Positions 10,589 to 22,511 are shown, counted from the first letter of the stretch. The stretch: DNA of 64,000 nt from Euphorbia lathyris (GCF_963576675.1 NC_088919.1:45778501-45842500), one strand, 5' to 3'. A program made the numbers and translations. The notes: generated by a model from the sequence alone, not told the origin.

Positions 10589-11903
10589 ATTAGTTTACTC
10601 ATACTATTGCATTTCACATTTGAACAATCGGAAAATTATCGCTATGTCCGATCTAGCTGCACCGATGAAAACAGGGAAGCGGTTTTAGCTGAGCTGTTTA
10701 TCCCAGGGACCCGTATTTGGGACAAAAGGAAGTTAGAGGGTTGGTTCTCGCAGGAGGAGGCGGCGGTAATCGGACAAATTGTGGTTCCGTTCTCACTTAG
10801 AGATGATTGCTTATTATGGCACTACATAACGAATGGGGAGTATTCGGTAAAGTCGGGTTATCGCAGGGTGGAGGCTGATTGAATTGGTAGTGTAAGCAAT
10901 CCTGGGTGGAAGCGAATATGGGATTTAATGGTACCTCCTAAAATTAAAATGTTTGTTTGGAGGCTTTGCTCAAAAACCTTACCGCTCAAGACCAGATTAG
11001 CTCAAAGACATGTCCAAACTCAGTTAGTATGCGGAGTGTGCTGCGAGGACGTTGAACATGGATGGCACTTGTTCGCTGGCTGCAGATTTACAGTTGAATG
11101 CTGATCAATAGTGAATTTGGTACCGCCTGATGGTGAATGGGATTGGGTGGAGGATTGGGTGTTGGATATGCTGAGTTTGACAGCAATTGAAGAAGCCAGC
11201 ATAAGAGCAACGGTATTATGGGCGATATGGTCATATAGAAATGTGAGAGTTTGGGCGGGAGATGTGGAGAGTGCGGAACGCGTGGTGGGAAGAGCAATTG
11301 ATTGGAGATCAGAATGGCGGATTGCACAGGAGGCAAGGAACAAACAGCAGTAGAAGGAGGTTGGTACTATACCAATCAGATGGAAGCAACCGACGGACGG
11401 CAAGATTAATGCAATGTTGACGCTACACTGTTCGTCATCTCTGGAGAATTTGGTACATGAGCGGTAATGCGTGGGTAGAATGGTGTGTTTATTGCGTGCT
11501 TCAGTTTTTTTCTGACGGGAAGTCCTTCTGTTCTGCTGGCGGAAGGTATCACACTGCTTGAAGCGATTCGTTGGTGTATAAGGCTCAAGTTGCAGCAAGT
11601 CATCTTCGAATCTGATTCTAAGGGGTTTGTTGATCGCATCAGTACTCGTAGAATTGATGATTCGGAGATTGGAGGTGTGGTTGAGGACGTTTGCAACATG
11701 TTAATTGAACGCCAAGATTTTTCTGTGGCTTTTGTGCCAAGATTAGTGAACGAGGTGGCCCATTGTATAGCTCGTCATGCTCGTTCCAATGCTAACTTTT
11801 TTAGTGATTTTTTGGTTCCTAGCTTTTTAATTCCTGCAATGTGTAATAACTCTATTCTTAGTTAAATAAATTGGTTTTGCTTCAAAAAAAAAAAAAAACC
11901 TAC
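10553..11903 (+). mobile_element. L1-type LINE, 5'-truncated
   Basis: The unit ends in a run of 15 A (11884-11898). It is bracketed by tgtagtgcattcta at 10539-10552 and 11904-11917, a 14-bp perfect target-site duplication. Five extra bases (cctac) lie between the A tail and the duplication. Recognisable LINE protein starts only near 10630, so the first 80 bp are of unclear origin. It differs in sequence from the LINE at the left edge of the window. Confidence 0.85.
10629..11865 (+). pseudogene. LINE ORF2 C-terminus: zf-RVT and RNase H, broken
   Basis: The order of parts is the end of the RT connection (GEYSVKSGYRRVEAD), an in-frame TGA at 10880, the zf-RVT region (MFVWRLCSKTLPLKTRLAQR, then CGVC...H-x4-C), a linker, and the RNase H domain. 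The RNase H part keeps LLEAIRW, FESDSKGF and VNEVAHCIARHA, but its first catalytic segment is degraded: the expected TDGS is not intact near 11406-11470. Several stops and at least one frameshift make it non-functional. Confidence 0.8.
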
Positions 11904-11917
11904 TGTAGTGCATTCTA

Positions 11918-12353
11918 AAATTTGAATAAGTTAGTTTACATTATTTTATTTGTTATTTGACTATCCAGTCGGATTTTCCAACCATCAAATGTTTACTATC
12001 TTACTCTCTAACCAACTAGAAATAAAAAATGAAATAAAAAAAAGAAAAATTAGCATAGAAAAAGGAATTTTCTTACGGTAGCATGAGCCGCTTCCATTTA
12101 TTAAACGTATATTGAACATGTGTTTTTTTTAACTTATTGGAAAATCTATCAGGATGGAACGCTCAAGATAATTTTAGTTACTTATTAATATCGTTGCTTC
12201 CAAGTAATCTTTTAGATCCTTCCGTGTTATCCTCAAATAAGAACAATAACGGTTAGAGATAGGTTGACATCCGGCGAACCCGCTCCGATGTCTAAATTAG
12301 CAGGAGTCATAGAAGATGATAAGAACATTGATACTCATCGTGTACCTCGTCTG
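11918..12353. other. intergenic DNA
   Basis: AT-rich, with no gene or repeat that I can name. Confidence 0.45.
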
Positions 12354-12682
12354 CAGGACCGGTCTTGGGCCTAGGCCAGGAGTGCACTGGCCTAGGACCC
12401 AAGGCTGGATGGCGAGCGAAACAATTTTTTAGGTCAAGTAAAAAAAGTTATACATAGATTAATATTATGGTTTAGGTTTTAAAGGATCCAAATAATTGAT
12501 ATTTTAGATTTAAAAAAGGTCCAATTGATTTTTTGAAATTAGATTGAGGGTTAATTTAAAGAAATTGTGAAACATCATTTTGATTTTGAGTAAACAAATG
12601 TCTTTAGTAAATGTAATAATACGTATGGTACATTTATTAATGTAATTTTTTTATCATTTGTTGAAATATGTTTTAAACTTTT
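12354..12682. mobile_element. hAT-like MITE, left part
   Basis: It begins caggaccggtcttgggcc and contains the near-palindromic block gggcctaggccaggagtgc. The Tat retrotransposon splits it from its right part (22512-22594), which ends ...gtcaggaccggtccta, the inverted form of the start. The outer 7-8 bp flanks match only partly (cctcgtct and actcattt). The hAT assignment rests on the CAGGRCCGG-type terminus. Confidence 0.5.
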
Positions 12683-13203
12683 TGATGACTTGTGGAGATT
12701 TTCCGATCAGCTTCCGTCTCTGTAGGGGGCGTCGTTGGGTTTGACGGGGGGAAGCTCTGATGCCAAAGTTAGTATAAGGTATGAAAGAGTAAACTGAATT
12801 GACAAATTAGGGTTTCTAGGATTGTGTGAATGTGTACCTTGATAGCTTGAGATGCAAGCTATATATAGTCATGAAGCTGTAACCTTTAGTAACTAGAAAG
12901 TCTCCATTAATGCTTCATTAATGGAGGTTACTGGTTTCCTTTAAGTATGTCCGTTAGCTTATTAATAGCTCATTAATGGTCTTTATCGCGGGATCGGCTC
13001 AGCTGTTCCGCTGGCGGATTGGGAGGTTATGGCAGGTCGCCACTTAGGTTTGATTACGAATCTCTTGAGGCGAAGTCTTGGTGATCCTCCTATCGGATCT
13101 CCTTGCTCGATACGCCATAACACTCTGGTATCAGGTGATCAATACGCGGCGGTTCTAGGTAAATATCTCCTTTGATCCTTTGGATAATATCCCAATGTTA
13201 TCA
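12683..13203 (-). repeat. Tat element 3' LTR
   Basis: Starts TGATGACTTGTGG and ends AATGTTATCA on the plus strand, with TG...CA ends in either reading. It contains a TATA-like ctatatatag (about 12859-12868). The paired LTR is at 21991-22511. Confidence 0.93.
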
Positions 13204-13217
13204 GAAGCCCCCCTAAA
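13204..13217 (-). other. polypurine tract of the Tat element
   Basis: Read on the minus strand, taggggggcttc lies immediately before the 3' LTR start TGATAAC. This is the expected primer position for plus-strand DNA synthesis. Confidence 0.65.
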
Positions 13218-13489
13218 GTTCCTTTAAAGTCCTTTAGGGCTTTTGAGCTTCTTCGCGCGTCGTCATGATGACTTGCATTGATGGTCACTCTATTCGATGC
13301 CAATCGACGGGTGACACGTGTTATGAGCGCGCCGCCCGAGGGAAGAGAAATCGTCTTCTTTTTTCCTCTCTTTCTCTTTCTATTGCATTTGCATTTTTCT
13401 CCCATTTTCGTCGAGTTCCTTTGCCCAGAGTTCGAAATCTTGCAAAGCTTTTAACTCTCATATAAGTGAATTTTTGCTTTGATTGCTGA

Positions 13490-15715
13490 ATGTTTAGGAG
13501 TTCTTCTTCATCTTCTCGGTCTAATTTTGAGCTTTTTAATTTGACTACTTCTTCCGAAACCGTAGTTAGCTGGACTTCTTCCTCTTTGGAGAATTCTAAT
13601 TCTTCCGAGGGTACTGTTAGCTGCGATTTAGCTGAGTTGCGTAACTCGGCGTGTAATAGCAGTCGAACTCGTTCAGGTAGGATTCGGAACCTTCCCGTCG
13701 CCGTTGCTCGTCTTGCTCCGGCAATAGATTCTAGGTGGTTTTCGGGGATGGAGACATCTTCTTCAACCCCGTTTAGGAAAAAGGTGCCTCGTGCGGAGTC
13801 CACTTCCTCTCGTATGAGCGCCGCGGATCTAGCGAGTCTGGCGGATCGCTTCCCTTGGATAAAAGAATACGAAACTATGTTGGCAGAAGCCCATCAACGA
13901 CCCGCCTGTCCGCCAACGGGTTATTTATCTGTATACAGTTGTCACGTAGAAAGAGGGTTCCGGCTTCCTCTTCCTAAGATGATGGCGGACATCTTAGCTT
14001 ACTTTGACATCACTGTCAGCCAGCTGCATCCAAATGGCTGGTTAGATGTAGCTCTGGATTGTTATTTAGCTTCCAATTTAGGGGTAGTTTGTAACCCTCG
14101 AGTCTTCCGAACTCTTCACAAACCGACGAAACAAAAAGCCGAGTCCTTTTACACTTTTGCTAAATTTGGAACCTATTCGCTGTTTAGTGGCAAGATGTCC
14201 AATGTTAATCTTTGGGATGAAAAATTCTTCTACGTAAAGATAAAGGAGGGCGAGCCTCTAGGCTTTCCGTCGGTTTGGAGTGCCAGACCCTTGCATATGG
14301 CTGGAGATATGTGTATATTGACAGACAGTGACGAGCAAGTGGCGAATATCATGAAAAGTGTCAAGGCGGAGGCTTGGACATACGCCGACGCCTTGGACTT
14401 CATGATGAATGACATCCCTTTGATCCGCCGGGAAGGGGGCGAGATCACTTATGTGAAGTTTACACAACTTGATGAAGGTAACTTTGTTTTTCCTTGAACC
14501 TTGATTATTTTACGGTTCTTTTGTCAGGGGTTTGTCTAAGGCCAGTCACGCTCTTGTAGAGATACGCAAGAAGCTGAAGGAGGATGAGGCTCGAAAGAAG
14601 GGGCAGGCAGCGGATCCCCAGAAGGGTGCAGGAAAGCGTCCCGCTGACACAATGGCTGATCTTCCTCTGCAGAAGAAGAAGAAGCCTACAACTTCCGGCG
14701 GACGAAAATTTATGGCGGATGCCATGAGAGCCGCGATGCCCACTGTGGAGAAAGAACAGGTAAGCTGCTTTGATGCTTCATTTTTCCGCATTGTGAATCC
14801 AAGTTTTGACCTTCCAATCTTTGTGCAGATGGTAAAGCCTGATCTAGGCGGTTACTGGTCCGCCAAATATGGTGACGATGGATCTTTGAGGAATGAATCC
14901 ATCATCAATGACCTGGACGAAGCTCTTGGTCAATTAGGCGAGGTGCGGAAGAGTCAAAACGAGATCCCAGGATCAGCCCATGTTCAGATGGGAAAAACGG
15001 AGCTTCTTACGGTAAATTCTTTCTATCCTTTTGCATTTTTGGATGAAAGAGTGATCTCCTTTGGGGAAATTTTTGTCGTTGTGCTTTTGCTTGAATTGGG
15101 CTTTTGCATTGATAGGTATATACCCATATGCGTGCCATGGAAGCGGATCTCCTTCAAGGAGTGGCGGATAAGGCAATCATAGAAAGGTTGGAGAAGGAGA
15201 TCGCCGCTGCCAATGCAAACGCTGCGTCCGCCATTGCTCTAAAGGATGCTGAGATCCTTAAATTGAAGAAACAAATGGATGCGGATGCGAAAGAACATGA
15301 AGCTGCTTTAAAGGATATGGAGATTTTGGCAGGGGAGCGAGCTTACTACTACGGCGAGTGGATCATGGCGTATGTCCAACTGGCGCATCCCGAGATTGAT
15401 TTTACAGATCCGGAATTCGTGGTTCCTGATGTGGATATGGTCCTTAGGTATCGCAAAATCCCGAAAGTCAAGGACTACATCCGTGATCAGATTCGCAAGG
15501 TGATGAATGGATCCGCCAAGGAAAGCAAACCCCTTGTCGATCTTGAGTCAGAGGGCCTCGATAAAGTGCTTCCAAAAGCGAGTGACCAGAATGAGAAGCT
15601 GATAACCAATGATACCATTCCTCAAGGAGAAATTATTTCTGTAGAGAAAGAATCGCCTTTGGAGGGCGCATCTAATGTAGTAGATGCTAAGGAGGATGCT
15701 CCTGTAAGTGTTTAG
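13490..15715 (+). pseudogene. antisense ORF of the Tat element ('putative gypsy type transposon' family)
   Basis: This frame runs opposite to gag-pol in the stretch between pol and the 3' LTR. Apparent exons are 13490-14477, 14528-14759, 14829-15011 and 15116-15715, with consensus-like donors (ggtaac, ggtaag, ggtaaa) and acceptors (tcag, gcag, atag). Introns 2 and 3 keep the frame; intron 1 leaves it one base out, so either the model or the gene is broken. Exon 1 has a Ser-rich start, then a conserved core (about residues 115-330: ADRFPWIKEYETMLAEAH..., GWLDVALDCYLASNLGVV) of the type annotated as a putative gypsy-type transposon domain. Exon 2 is Lys-rich and exon 4 a probable coiled coil (LEKEIAAANANAASAIALKD). 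Function is unknown. Confidence 0.7.
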
Positions 15716-16358
15716 TTTTGTAAAACTAAGTACAATTTTTGATCCTTGCTATAACTATTTATGTTTACTTTATGCTTTGTGCAAGTAAATTTATAGGCTT
15801 TAGGATTGATGTGAAGTAGGTGGCCAGCCATACCCCATGGTGTGAACCTTTGTGAAGGTTTGAAGCTGTTTTATTCCTTTAGAGGAAGTTAAGCTACCTT
15901 AGGGGATCGATTTTGCTTCCTATCTTTGAGGTGAATCGATCCGCCCTTAGGACTTATGAACCCTTCTTTGGGAAGGATGTAAGAGAGTGTAAAGATCTCG
16001 CGTCCGAGAAATGTTTTAACTCTATCTCTAATGGTGATCATTTAAGGATTGATCCGCCCAGAAGATTGTTCTCCTATCTTTGAGGAGAAAAAGTAGCTAT
16101 GTCGTGATAGCATTACTTTTTTGTGTGGGAAGCATTGGTGCCCCCCTTCTTTTTTAGACTGGAATATTTATATTGCTACAAGAAAATACTTAAAAAAAGA
16201 ATTTGACAAGACAAGAATTGCTTTTTATTGAATGGCGATATGCCTTATTACAGCAAGCGGGTCTTATATGTGAGCCTCATTAAAACCTTTAATAAGAAAA
16301 ACCTCATGGGAAAAAAGCTTACTAAAGGAAAAAGAGTACTCAAGACCTTGATTACATT
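15716..16358. other. non-coding spacer of the Tat element
   Basis: No open frame. It separates the antisense ORF from the end of pol. A purine-rich block on the minus strand lies at 16139-16156. Confidence 0.6.
16139..16156 (-). other. internal polypurine-tract-like site
   Basis: The minus strand reads aaaaaagaaggggggcac. It sits about 200 bp after the pol stop and 2.9 kb before the true 3' LTR, and resembles the real polypurine tract. It might act as a second plus-strand primer; this is a sequence resemblance only. Confidence 0.4.
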
Positions 16359-19300
16359 CTATTTTCTGGCGAAATATTTGCGGAGATTTTGGAGATTCCA
16401 TGTACGTGGCAGCGTATTTCCCTCCATGTCCTGAATTTTAAATATGGCGAATCCAATCTTGTTGACTATTTTGTATGGACCTGTCCAGGTGAGTCCCAGC
16501 TTCCCTTTCCCTTCCTTAGATTGGATTTTGTCTGCTTTGCGGAGCACGAGGTCTCCCACATTCAAGTTTACAAGTTTGGCATTTTTATCATGATAAGCTG
16601 CGATCCGCTGCTTGTAAGCTGCCATGCGTACATATGCCTTTTCTCGCTTTTCCTCCACTTGATCAAGACTTACCTTCAATCTTTGGCTGTTTTCATCTTC
16701 GCAATAGAATGCAACTCTGTCACTTGGGACCTATATTTCAACTGGGATTACAGCTTCCACACCGTGAGAAATGGCGAATGGCGTCTCGCCAGTGGCTGTT
16801 CTGGGAGTAGTGCGATACGCCCATAGGACGCTCATTAACTGATCCGCCCACTTCTTGTCATGCTCCCCCAACCTCTTATTTATTCCTTTAACGATCGTCC
16901 GATTTGTAACTTCGGTCATACCGTTAGATTGAGGATAATAAACTGAGGCGAATCTGTTCTGAATGCCCAATTTGTCACAGAAAGTTTTGAACTCTTCACA
17001 GTTGAATTGCGTTCCATTGTCAGTGATAATCGTGTGGGGAACTCCATACCTTCCTACGATGTTATCCTTGATAAACTCCACCATTCGTTCTTCATTGATA
17101 GAGGAGACAGCCTCAGCCTCTACCCATTTAGTGAAATAATCCACAGCCACTACCACATACTTCCTCTGTCTTTGGGTAGGAGGAAATGGGCCAACGATGT
17201 CAATTCCCCAGACTTCAAAGGGTCGATCTTCGATGATAGGCCTTTGAAGGTGTTTAGCTGTGTGTGATTCATTTGCATGAATCTGACAATTATGGCAAGA
17301 CTCTACTAATTTTTGAGCATCAAGTTCCGTTGTTGGCCAATAATATCCTGCTAACATGGATTTCTTCGAAATGGAGGCAGATGCTTCATGGGCTCCACAT
17401 GTGCCTTCATGCAACTCTTTGAGGATCTGTTGTCCCTCTTCCGGTACGATGCATTTTAACCAGGGGTGGCTAAAAGACTTTCTGTATAGGCAATCATTTA
17501 TCACGGAGAAATAGGCTGCCTTTCTTCCGATCTGTCGGGCTTCTTTCTTGTCCAAAGGCAATGTGCCATCTATTAGATACTGGCGGATTGGTGATCTCCA
17601 ATCACTCTCCATAGACATGAGTAGGGATACCATCTCCGAGGCGAATGCCGGCGCTATCTTGACCTCAAACGGGCATTGCAGATCCGCCCAATGCTCCTTA
17701 CTTGAAGCTATTTTGGCTGGGTGATCAGCCTCTGTGTTGGATCCTCGGGGCACATGGATCAATTCCCACTTGGTGTCCTTGGTTTCGAGGTGATTTAGCA
17801 GTTTCTTAACCTCGCTGACATATTTGGCAAAAATGTCATCTTTTACCTCGAAATTTTTGATCACCTGGTTGACCATTAATTTGGAATCGCTGTAGATTAC
17901 GATCCGCTCGGGAGTGATTTCTTTTAGCAGACGTAGTCCCAAGATTAAGGCCTCATACTCCGCTGCATTGTTGGTCGCGAGGAAATCCAATTTTACCACG
18001 TAGTGTAGCTTTATATATTGGGGACCTTTGATCACGATGCTAATACCTGCACCTTCAGCCGAAGAAGCCCCATCTGTGTACATCGTTCATTCCTCAACTT
18101 TGGTTTTGGGGAGATTCATTCCTTCTTCAGTGAATTCATTCACAAAGTCTGCCAAGACTTGACTTTTCAGGACCGATCGGCTTTCATCACGAACATCGAA
18201 TTCCCCTAGGCGGATTGCCCATTCCATCAATCTCCCCAAGGTTTCTGGCTTTTGCAACACTTTCCTCATGGGTATGCTTGTGCGAACTATGACTGTATGA
18301 GCCTAAAAGTAGGGCTTGAGGCGAATTGACGTGGTGACGATGGCCAGCGCCATCTTATCCAGCTTGGAATATCGGGTTTCAACATCTTTTAATACTTTGC
18401 TCACGTAATAAATCGGATACTGCTGGCCATTTTCTTCCCTTATCATGACCGTGCAAACGGCTTTATCTGTAATGGAGACATACATGTAGAGATCGTCACC
18501 TTTCAAGGGTCGACTCATCAGGGGTGGTTCCGTGAGAAACCATTTGATCCCTTGGAAGGCTTTTTCACAATCTTCACTCCATTCGAACGCCTTTTTCTTC
18601 TTGATCACTTCATAAAAGGGTTGGCATCATCGAGCTGAACACGAGATAAACCTGCCCAAGGCTACGATACACCCGTTAAGATGTTGCACTTCTCTAATAT
18701 TCTGCGGCATTTTCATTTCCAAGACTGCTTTGATCTTGTCAGGGTTTGGGCTCACTCCCTTCTGGCTGATCATGAATCCCAAGAATTTTCCATATGTCGC
18801 TCCAAAGGTACATTACTCCAGATTCAATTTAATGTTGTGATGTCGAAGTACGCCCAGTACCTCCTTTATATCATCCGCATGCTTCTCTATAGTGGTACTT
18901 TTGATGATTATATCATCCACATAGATAGAAAAGTTATCACCTTTGCTTTCCCCGAATATTTTGTTCATCATCCGTTGATAAGTTGCCCCTGCATTTTTAA
19001 GCCCAAAGGGCATGACTTTGAAGCAATAGGTGGCTTGGTGTGTCATGAACGAAGTTTTGATTCTATCCGAAGGCTCCATTAGAATCTGGTGATAACTCGA
19101 CTTCACGTCAGTGAAGGAGTACATGGCGTGTCCCGCGGTCCCATCTACTAGGATATCAATACACGGCAGGGGGTAGTTGTCTTTAGGACAATCTTTGTTG
19201 AGATCTGTGAAGTCAATACACATGCGGTATGATCCGCCTGCTTTTTTGACTAGAACCACATTCGCCAGCCACTGTGTATAAAGTACCTCTTCGATGGCAT

Positions 19301-20093
19301 CCGCCCGTTTGAGCTTGGTGATCTCCTCTTCTATCACCTTTTGACTCTCAGGGCTATGGTTTCTCCGTTTTTATGCCACCGGTACCGCGTCTTTGTCGAT
19401 GTTGAGTTTGTGAGTGATCACATCTAGACTAATCCCTGGAAGAATTTCATCTTTCCACGCAAAGACATCTTCTGACTCATGAAGAACCTTGGTGATAGCT
19501 TCCTTAATTTCTCCCTTTAGCCCTTTAGCCATCCATACCTGTTTTTCATCCGTCATGAGGTACATCTCTGTTTCACCCAAGGCCATTGTGACAAGTTCTT
19601 CCTCGTCCTCATCTTTAGACTGCGGGCGAATCATCAAAGATGCTGAATACGTCTCCTGAGCCACCTTTTGGTTTCCTCGGATCATTACACCTCCCTTGGC
19701 CGTGGGGATGTAAATAGTTAAGTGGTGTATGGAGATGAGAGCTGCGGCTTCGGAGATAAAGGGTCGCCCAAGGATGATATTGTAAGCTAACTGGCCATCC
19801 AGGATGGAGAATTCCAGATCTCCTTTCCAGATTTGATCTTCATCGGCTAACTCACAATCTAATATTACCCGGCCCTTCGTTTGGATGGTGTGCCCTGTTA
19901 CTACCAGGATGTCCACTATGGTGGTTTCTACTTGGATTGGGTCGACCATAAGTTTGGCGAATGCTCCTCTTGTGATGACATTGCATGAACTTCCAGTGTC
20001 AATCATCACTCTTTTCATCTCTGAGCCGGCATCTGCAAAAGGGCGATTAAGTGATGCCCTATCCAGAGCAGTGGTTTTTGCCTTTTTCAACAC
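16359..20093 (-). pseudogene. Tat pol: protease, RT, RNase H, second RNase H, integrase
   Basis: One frame runs the whole 3.7 kb, broken only by stops near 19368, 18810, 18630, 18300, 18084 and 16728; no frameshift was needed. The protease has DTGSS (about 20003). The RT has YRMCIDFTDLNKDCPKDNYP and the YVDDIII active site (about 18915). A first RNase H segment (KKAFEWSEDCEKAF) is followed by a second RNase H with MYTDGASS, AAEYEAL, YSDSK and EADHPAK at the acidic positions. The integrase has C-x2-C (SCHNCQIHA), the D-D-E core (WGIDIVGPF, TDNGTQF) and a C-terminal module (KGKLGLTWTGPYKIV). Several stops look like transition changes of Gln, Arg or Trp codons. It cannot make an intact polyprotein. 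Confidence 0.9.
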
Positions 20094-20129
20094 AGGTTGG
20101 TATCCAGGTCCGCCTGTTATGACATTGAT

Positions 20130-21930
20130 GGTCCCTTTGCCTTCTTTTTCTGATCATCTCTGGATTTGTCACCATCTCCCTTCTTGCTATCATTTTGGAC
20201 GAACCTGTCCAACTTTCCCCTTTCGAGAAGCCTTTCTATCTCTCTGGCTAACTCCCAACATGCGTATGTGTCATGGCCATTCTTCCTATGGTATTTGCAA
20301 TAATTTTTGGGATTTTTTCCGGTGTTGGTGTACTCCCCCTTTTGGTTCGGGGTATAAAATGCTCCGCTTGTGCTGGCTATTCATAATCCATATTAGCACT
20401 TCGCTTTTAGAGGCATTGAGCGGCGTAAATGACGACACGTATGGCGATTTGTTCTTAGAGCCCCTCCGCCGACCTCTAGAAGACGAATCTGGGTGCTTGT
20501 CTTTCTCCTTATCCCGATGGCGAGATTCGCCTCTGTCCTTCTTGGGTGGAGACAATGACTCTCTATGGATATCATCCACCTCCATGAAGTCCTTGCATCT
20601 TTCAATTAATTCTGCCATATCTCTGGGCTTCTTCCGAATTAAATCTTCCTGCAAGCTTTTACACGTGGTGTTTTTCGCTAGAGCTTCCGCTGCCATGGAG
20701 ACATCCACATCGACAATTCGTATACACAATTTGTTGAAATTGTTTACATATTCTCGAAGGGGTTCATTCGCCTTCTGCTTTAATTCAAAAAGCTTCCGTG
20801 ACTTGACCACTGGAAGGATACATCCGGTGAATTTAGCACAAAACTCCCTACTCAACTGATCCCAGCTGTCTATCGATCCGGGAGGTAAAGATTGGAACCA
20901 ATCATAAGCGGGGCCTCCTAATGTGGTGATAAACATCCGGCACAATACCGCCTCACTTGCACGGTTAAGGCTGAGCAACATTCGGTACTTTCTGGCATGG
21001 GACTCGGGGTTGTCTGCACCCATGTACACCAGGATATTAGGTATTTTGAAATGCCTGTCTGTTTCCTCAGCTTCGATCCATACCGTAAAGGGCGAATCAC
21101 GATTGGCGAATGGATTATGCCTGGCATTCTCTAACGCGATCATCAAAATTTTCCGGACCCGCCCTCGGAGGTCTCCTATGGGGAGATCTACTTTGAGAAG
21201 ATGAGGAGCTAGAGCCGGATGACGCATCTGATGACGAACGCCCACCTCCACCTGCTTGTCCTCCAGAAGGAGCTTGTATATCCTCCTCTTGGTTCGGTGG
21301 TGGTTGTGGCCTATCCCGATGAGGTGTCTCTACTGGCCTCTTACTTGGTCTCCGACCTGAGGATGGGGGTGACCTACCCCGTCAGGATGACCTCTGCCTT
21401 GGAGGTGAAGGTGACTTTGATCGCCTGTTGCTTCCCTTCTTCCTCTTTTTGTGGCTTCGGCCTCCTGATCTGCCTTTTAGGAGATTCGACCGTGGGTGAT
21501 TCGGGGCACCTGATCTTCCCAGACTCCCTTCTGCTCCATCAGAAAATAGTTGTCGATTGAGTGGCGGTTTACTAGCTGTGACGGTAGTAATCACCATGGA
21601 ATACATAGGTTGAGTTTGGAAGAATGAAGAATTATGGGCGTTCGATCCTATAGCTGCCTGTGGCCATTGAGATGCTGTAGGATTTGGTCTCGTGCGCCGA
21701 AGCTCTGGAATTATCATGAACGACCTTAGGCGGCTCTCCATCTCAGGGCCAAACGCTCTTCCTATGGATCCCGCACATGTTTCGATGAATGTATCTGGCG
21801 ACATACTCCTTCCATCATGCGTCGCAGGAGTACTTATATCAACGCGTCCAGCGCTAGTTACAGGTTGGCTTGATGGTGTTACCAACGGTGTTTCAATCCC
21901 CGAGGAGGGATTCTGCTCTCCATTCGTCAT
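20130..21930 (-). pseudogene. Tat gag
   Basis: Gag is in pieces. A Pro/Ser-rich N-terminal part (21930-21382, starting MTNGEQNPSS) ends in a basic, Arg/Lys/Ser-rich segment and a stop. After a frame change the capsid-like part (21251-20286) shows the retrotransposon gag signature: HARKYRMLLSLNRASEAVLC, GGPAYDWFQSLPPGSIDSW and LREYVNNFNKLC. A further frame change is needed to reach a zinc-knuckle-like YCKYHRKNGHDTYACWEL near 20250-20300. Together these would package element RNA. At least two frameshifts make it dead. Confidence 0.8.
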
Positions 21931-21967
21931 GTCTTATTGTGAACGAAAAACCCTTTTATTTGGCTAA

Positions 21968-21990
21968 GGGTCCACGCTCACCGCACCAAT
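21968..21990 (-). other. primer binding site of the Tat element
   Basis: Directly after the 5' LTR, the minus strand reads attggtgcggtgagcgtgg. It contains the TGG expected to pair with a tRNA 3' CCA end. The tRNA species was not identified; it is not the initiator-Met type used by the Sirevirus below. Confidence 0.5.
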
Positions 21991-22511
21991 TGATGACTTG
22001 TGGAGATTTTTCGATCAGCTTTCGTCCCTGTAGGGGGCGTCGTTGGGTTCGACGGGGGGAAGCTCCGATGCCAAAGTCAGTATAAGGTATGAAAGAGTAA
22101 ACTGAATTGACAAATTAGGGTTTCTATGATTGTGTGAATGTGTACCTTGATAGCTTGAGATGCAAGCTATATATAGTCATGAAGTTGTAACCTTTAGTAA
22201 CTAGAAAGTCTCCATTAATACTTCATTAATGGCGGTTACTGGTTTCCTTTAAGTATGCCCGTTAGCTTATTAATAGCTCATTAATGGTCTTTATCGCGGG
22301 ATCGGCTCAGCTGTTCCGCTGGCGGATTGGGAGGTTATGGCGGGTCGCCACTTAGGTTTGATTGCGGATCTCTTGAGGCAAAGTCTTGGTGATCCGCCTA
22401 TCGGATCTCCTTGCTCGATACGCCATAACACTCCGGTATCAGGTGATCAATACGCGGCGGTTCTAGACAAATATCTCCTTTGATCCTTTGGATAATATCC
22501 TAATGTTATCA
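21991..22511 (-). repeat. Tat element 5' LTR
   Basis: This is the 521-bp partner of 12683-13203, about 96% identical by eye and the same length. It is followed by the second copy of the CTTTT target duplication. Confidence 0.93.

Larger units (their letters stand above)
12683..22511 (-). mobile_element. Ty3/gypsy retrotransposon, Tat lineage, complete but dead
   Basis: Two 521-bp LTRs (12683-13203 and 21991-22511) bound the element, with CTTTT duplicated at 12678-12682 and 22512-22516. It is read on the minus strand, so the right LTR is the 5' one. The order is 5' LTR, primer site, gag, PR-RT-RNaseH-second RNaseH-INT, an internal purine tract, a region with an antisense ORF, polypurine tract, 3' LTR. 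A second (archaeal-type) RNase H and an antisense ORF after pol are hallmarks of the Tat lineage. I count about 20 LTR differences by eye (near 4%), so the insertion is moderately young. All coding parts on the minus strand carry stops. Confidence 0.93.

Noticed and set aside
10556..10882. possible small host gene
   Set aside because: From 10630 on it is LINE ORF2 sequence continuing, past a stop, into zf-RVT and RNase H.
11020..11699. long minus-strand frames within the second LINE
   Set aside because: Shadows of the degenerate LINE coding strand, Ser/Pro/Thr-rich without any domain.
13321..13803. 160-codon minus-strand frame
   Set aside because: It lies antisense to the conserved antisense ORF of the Tat element, has low-complexity Glu/Arg composition and no family resemblance.
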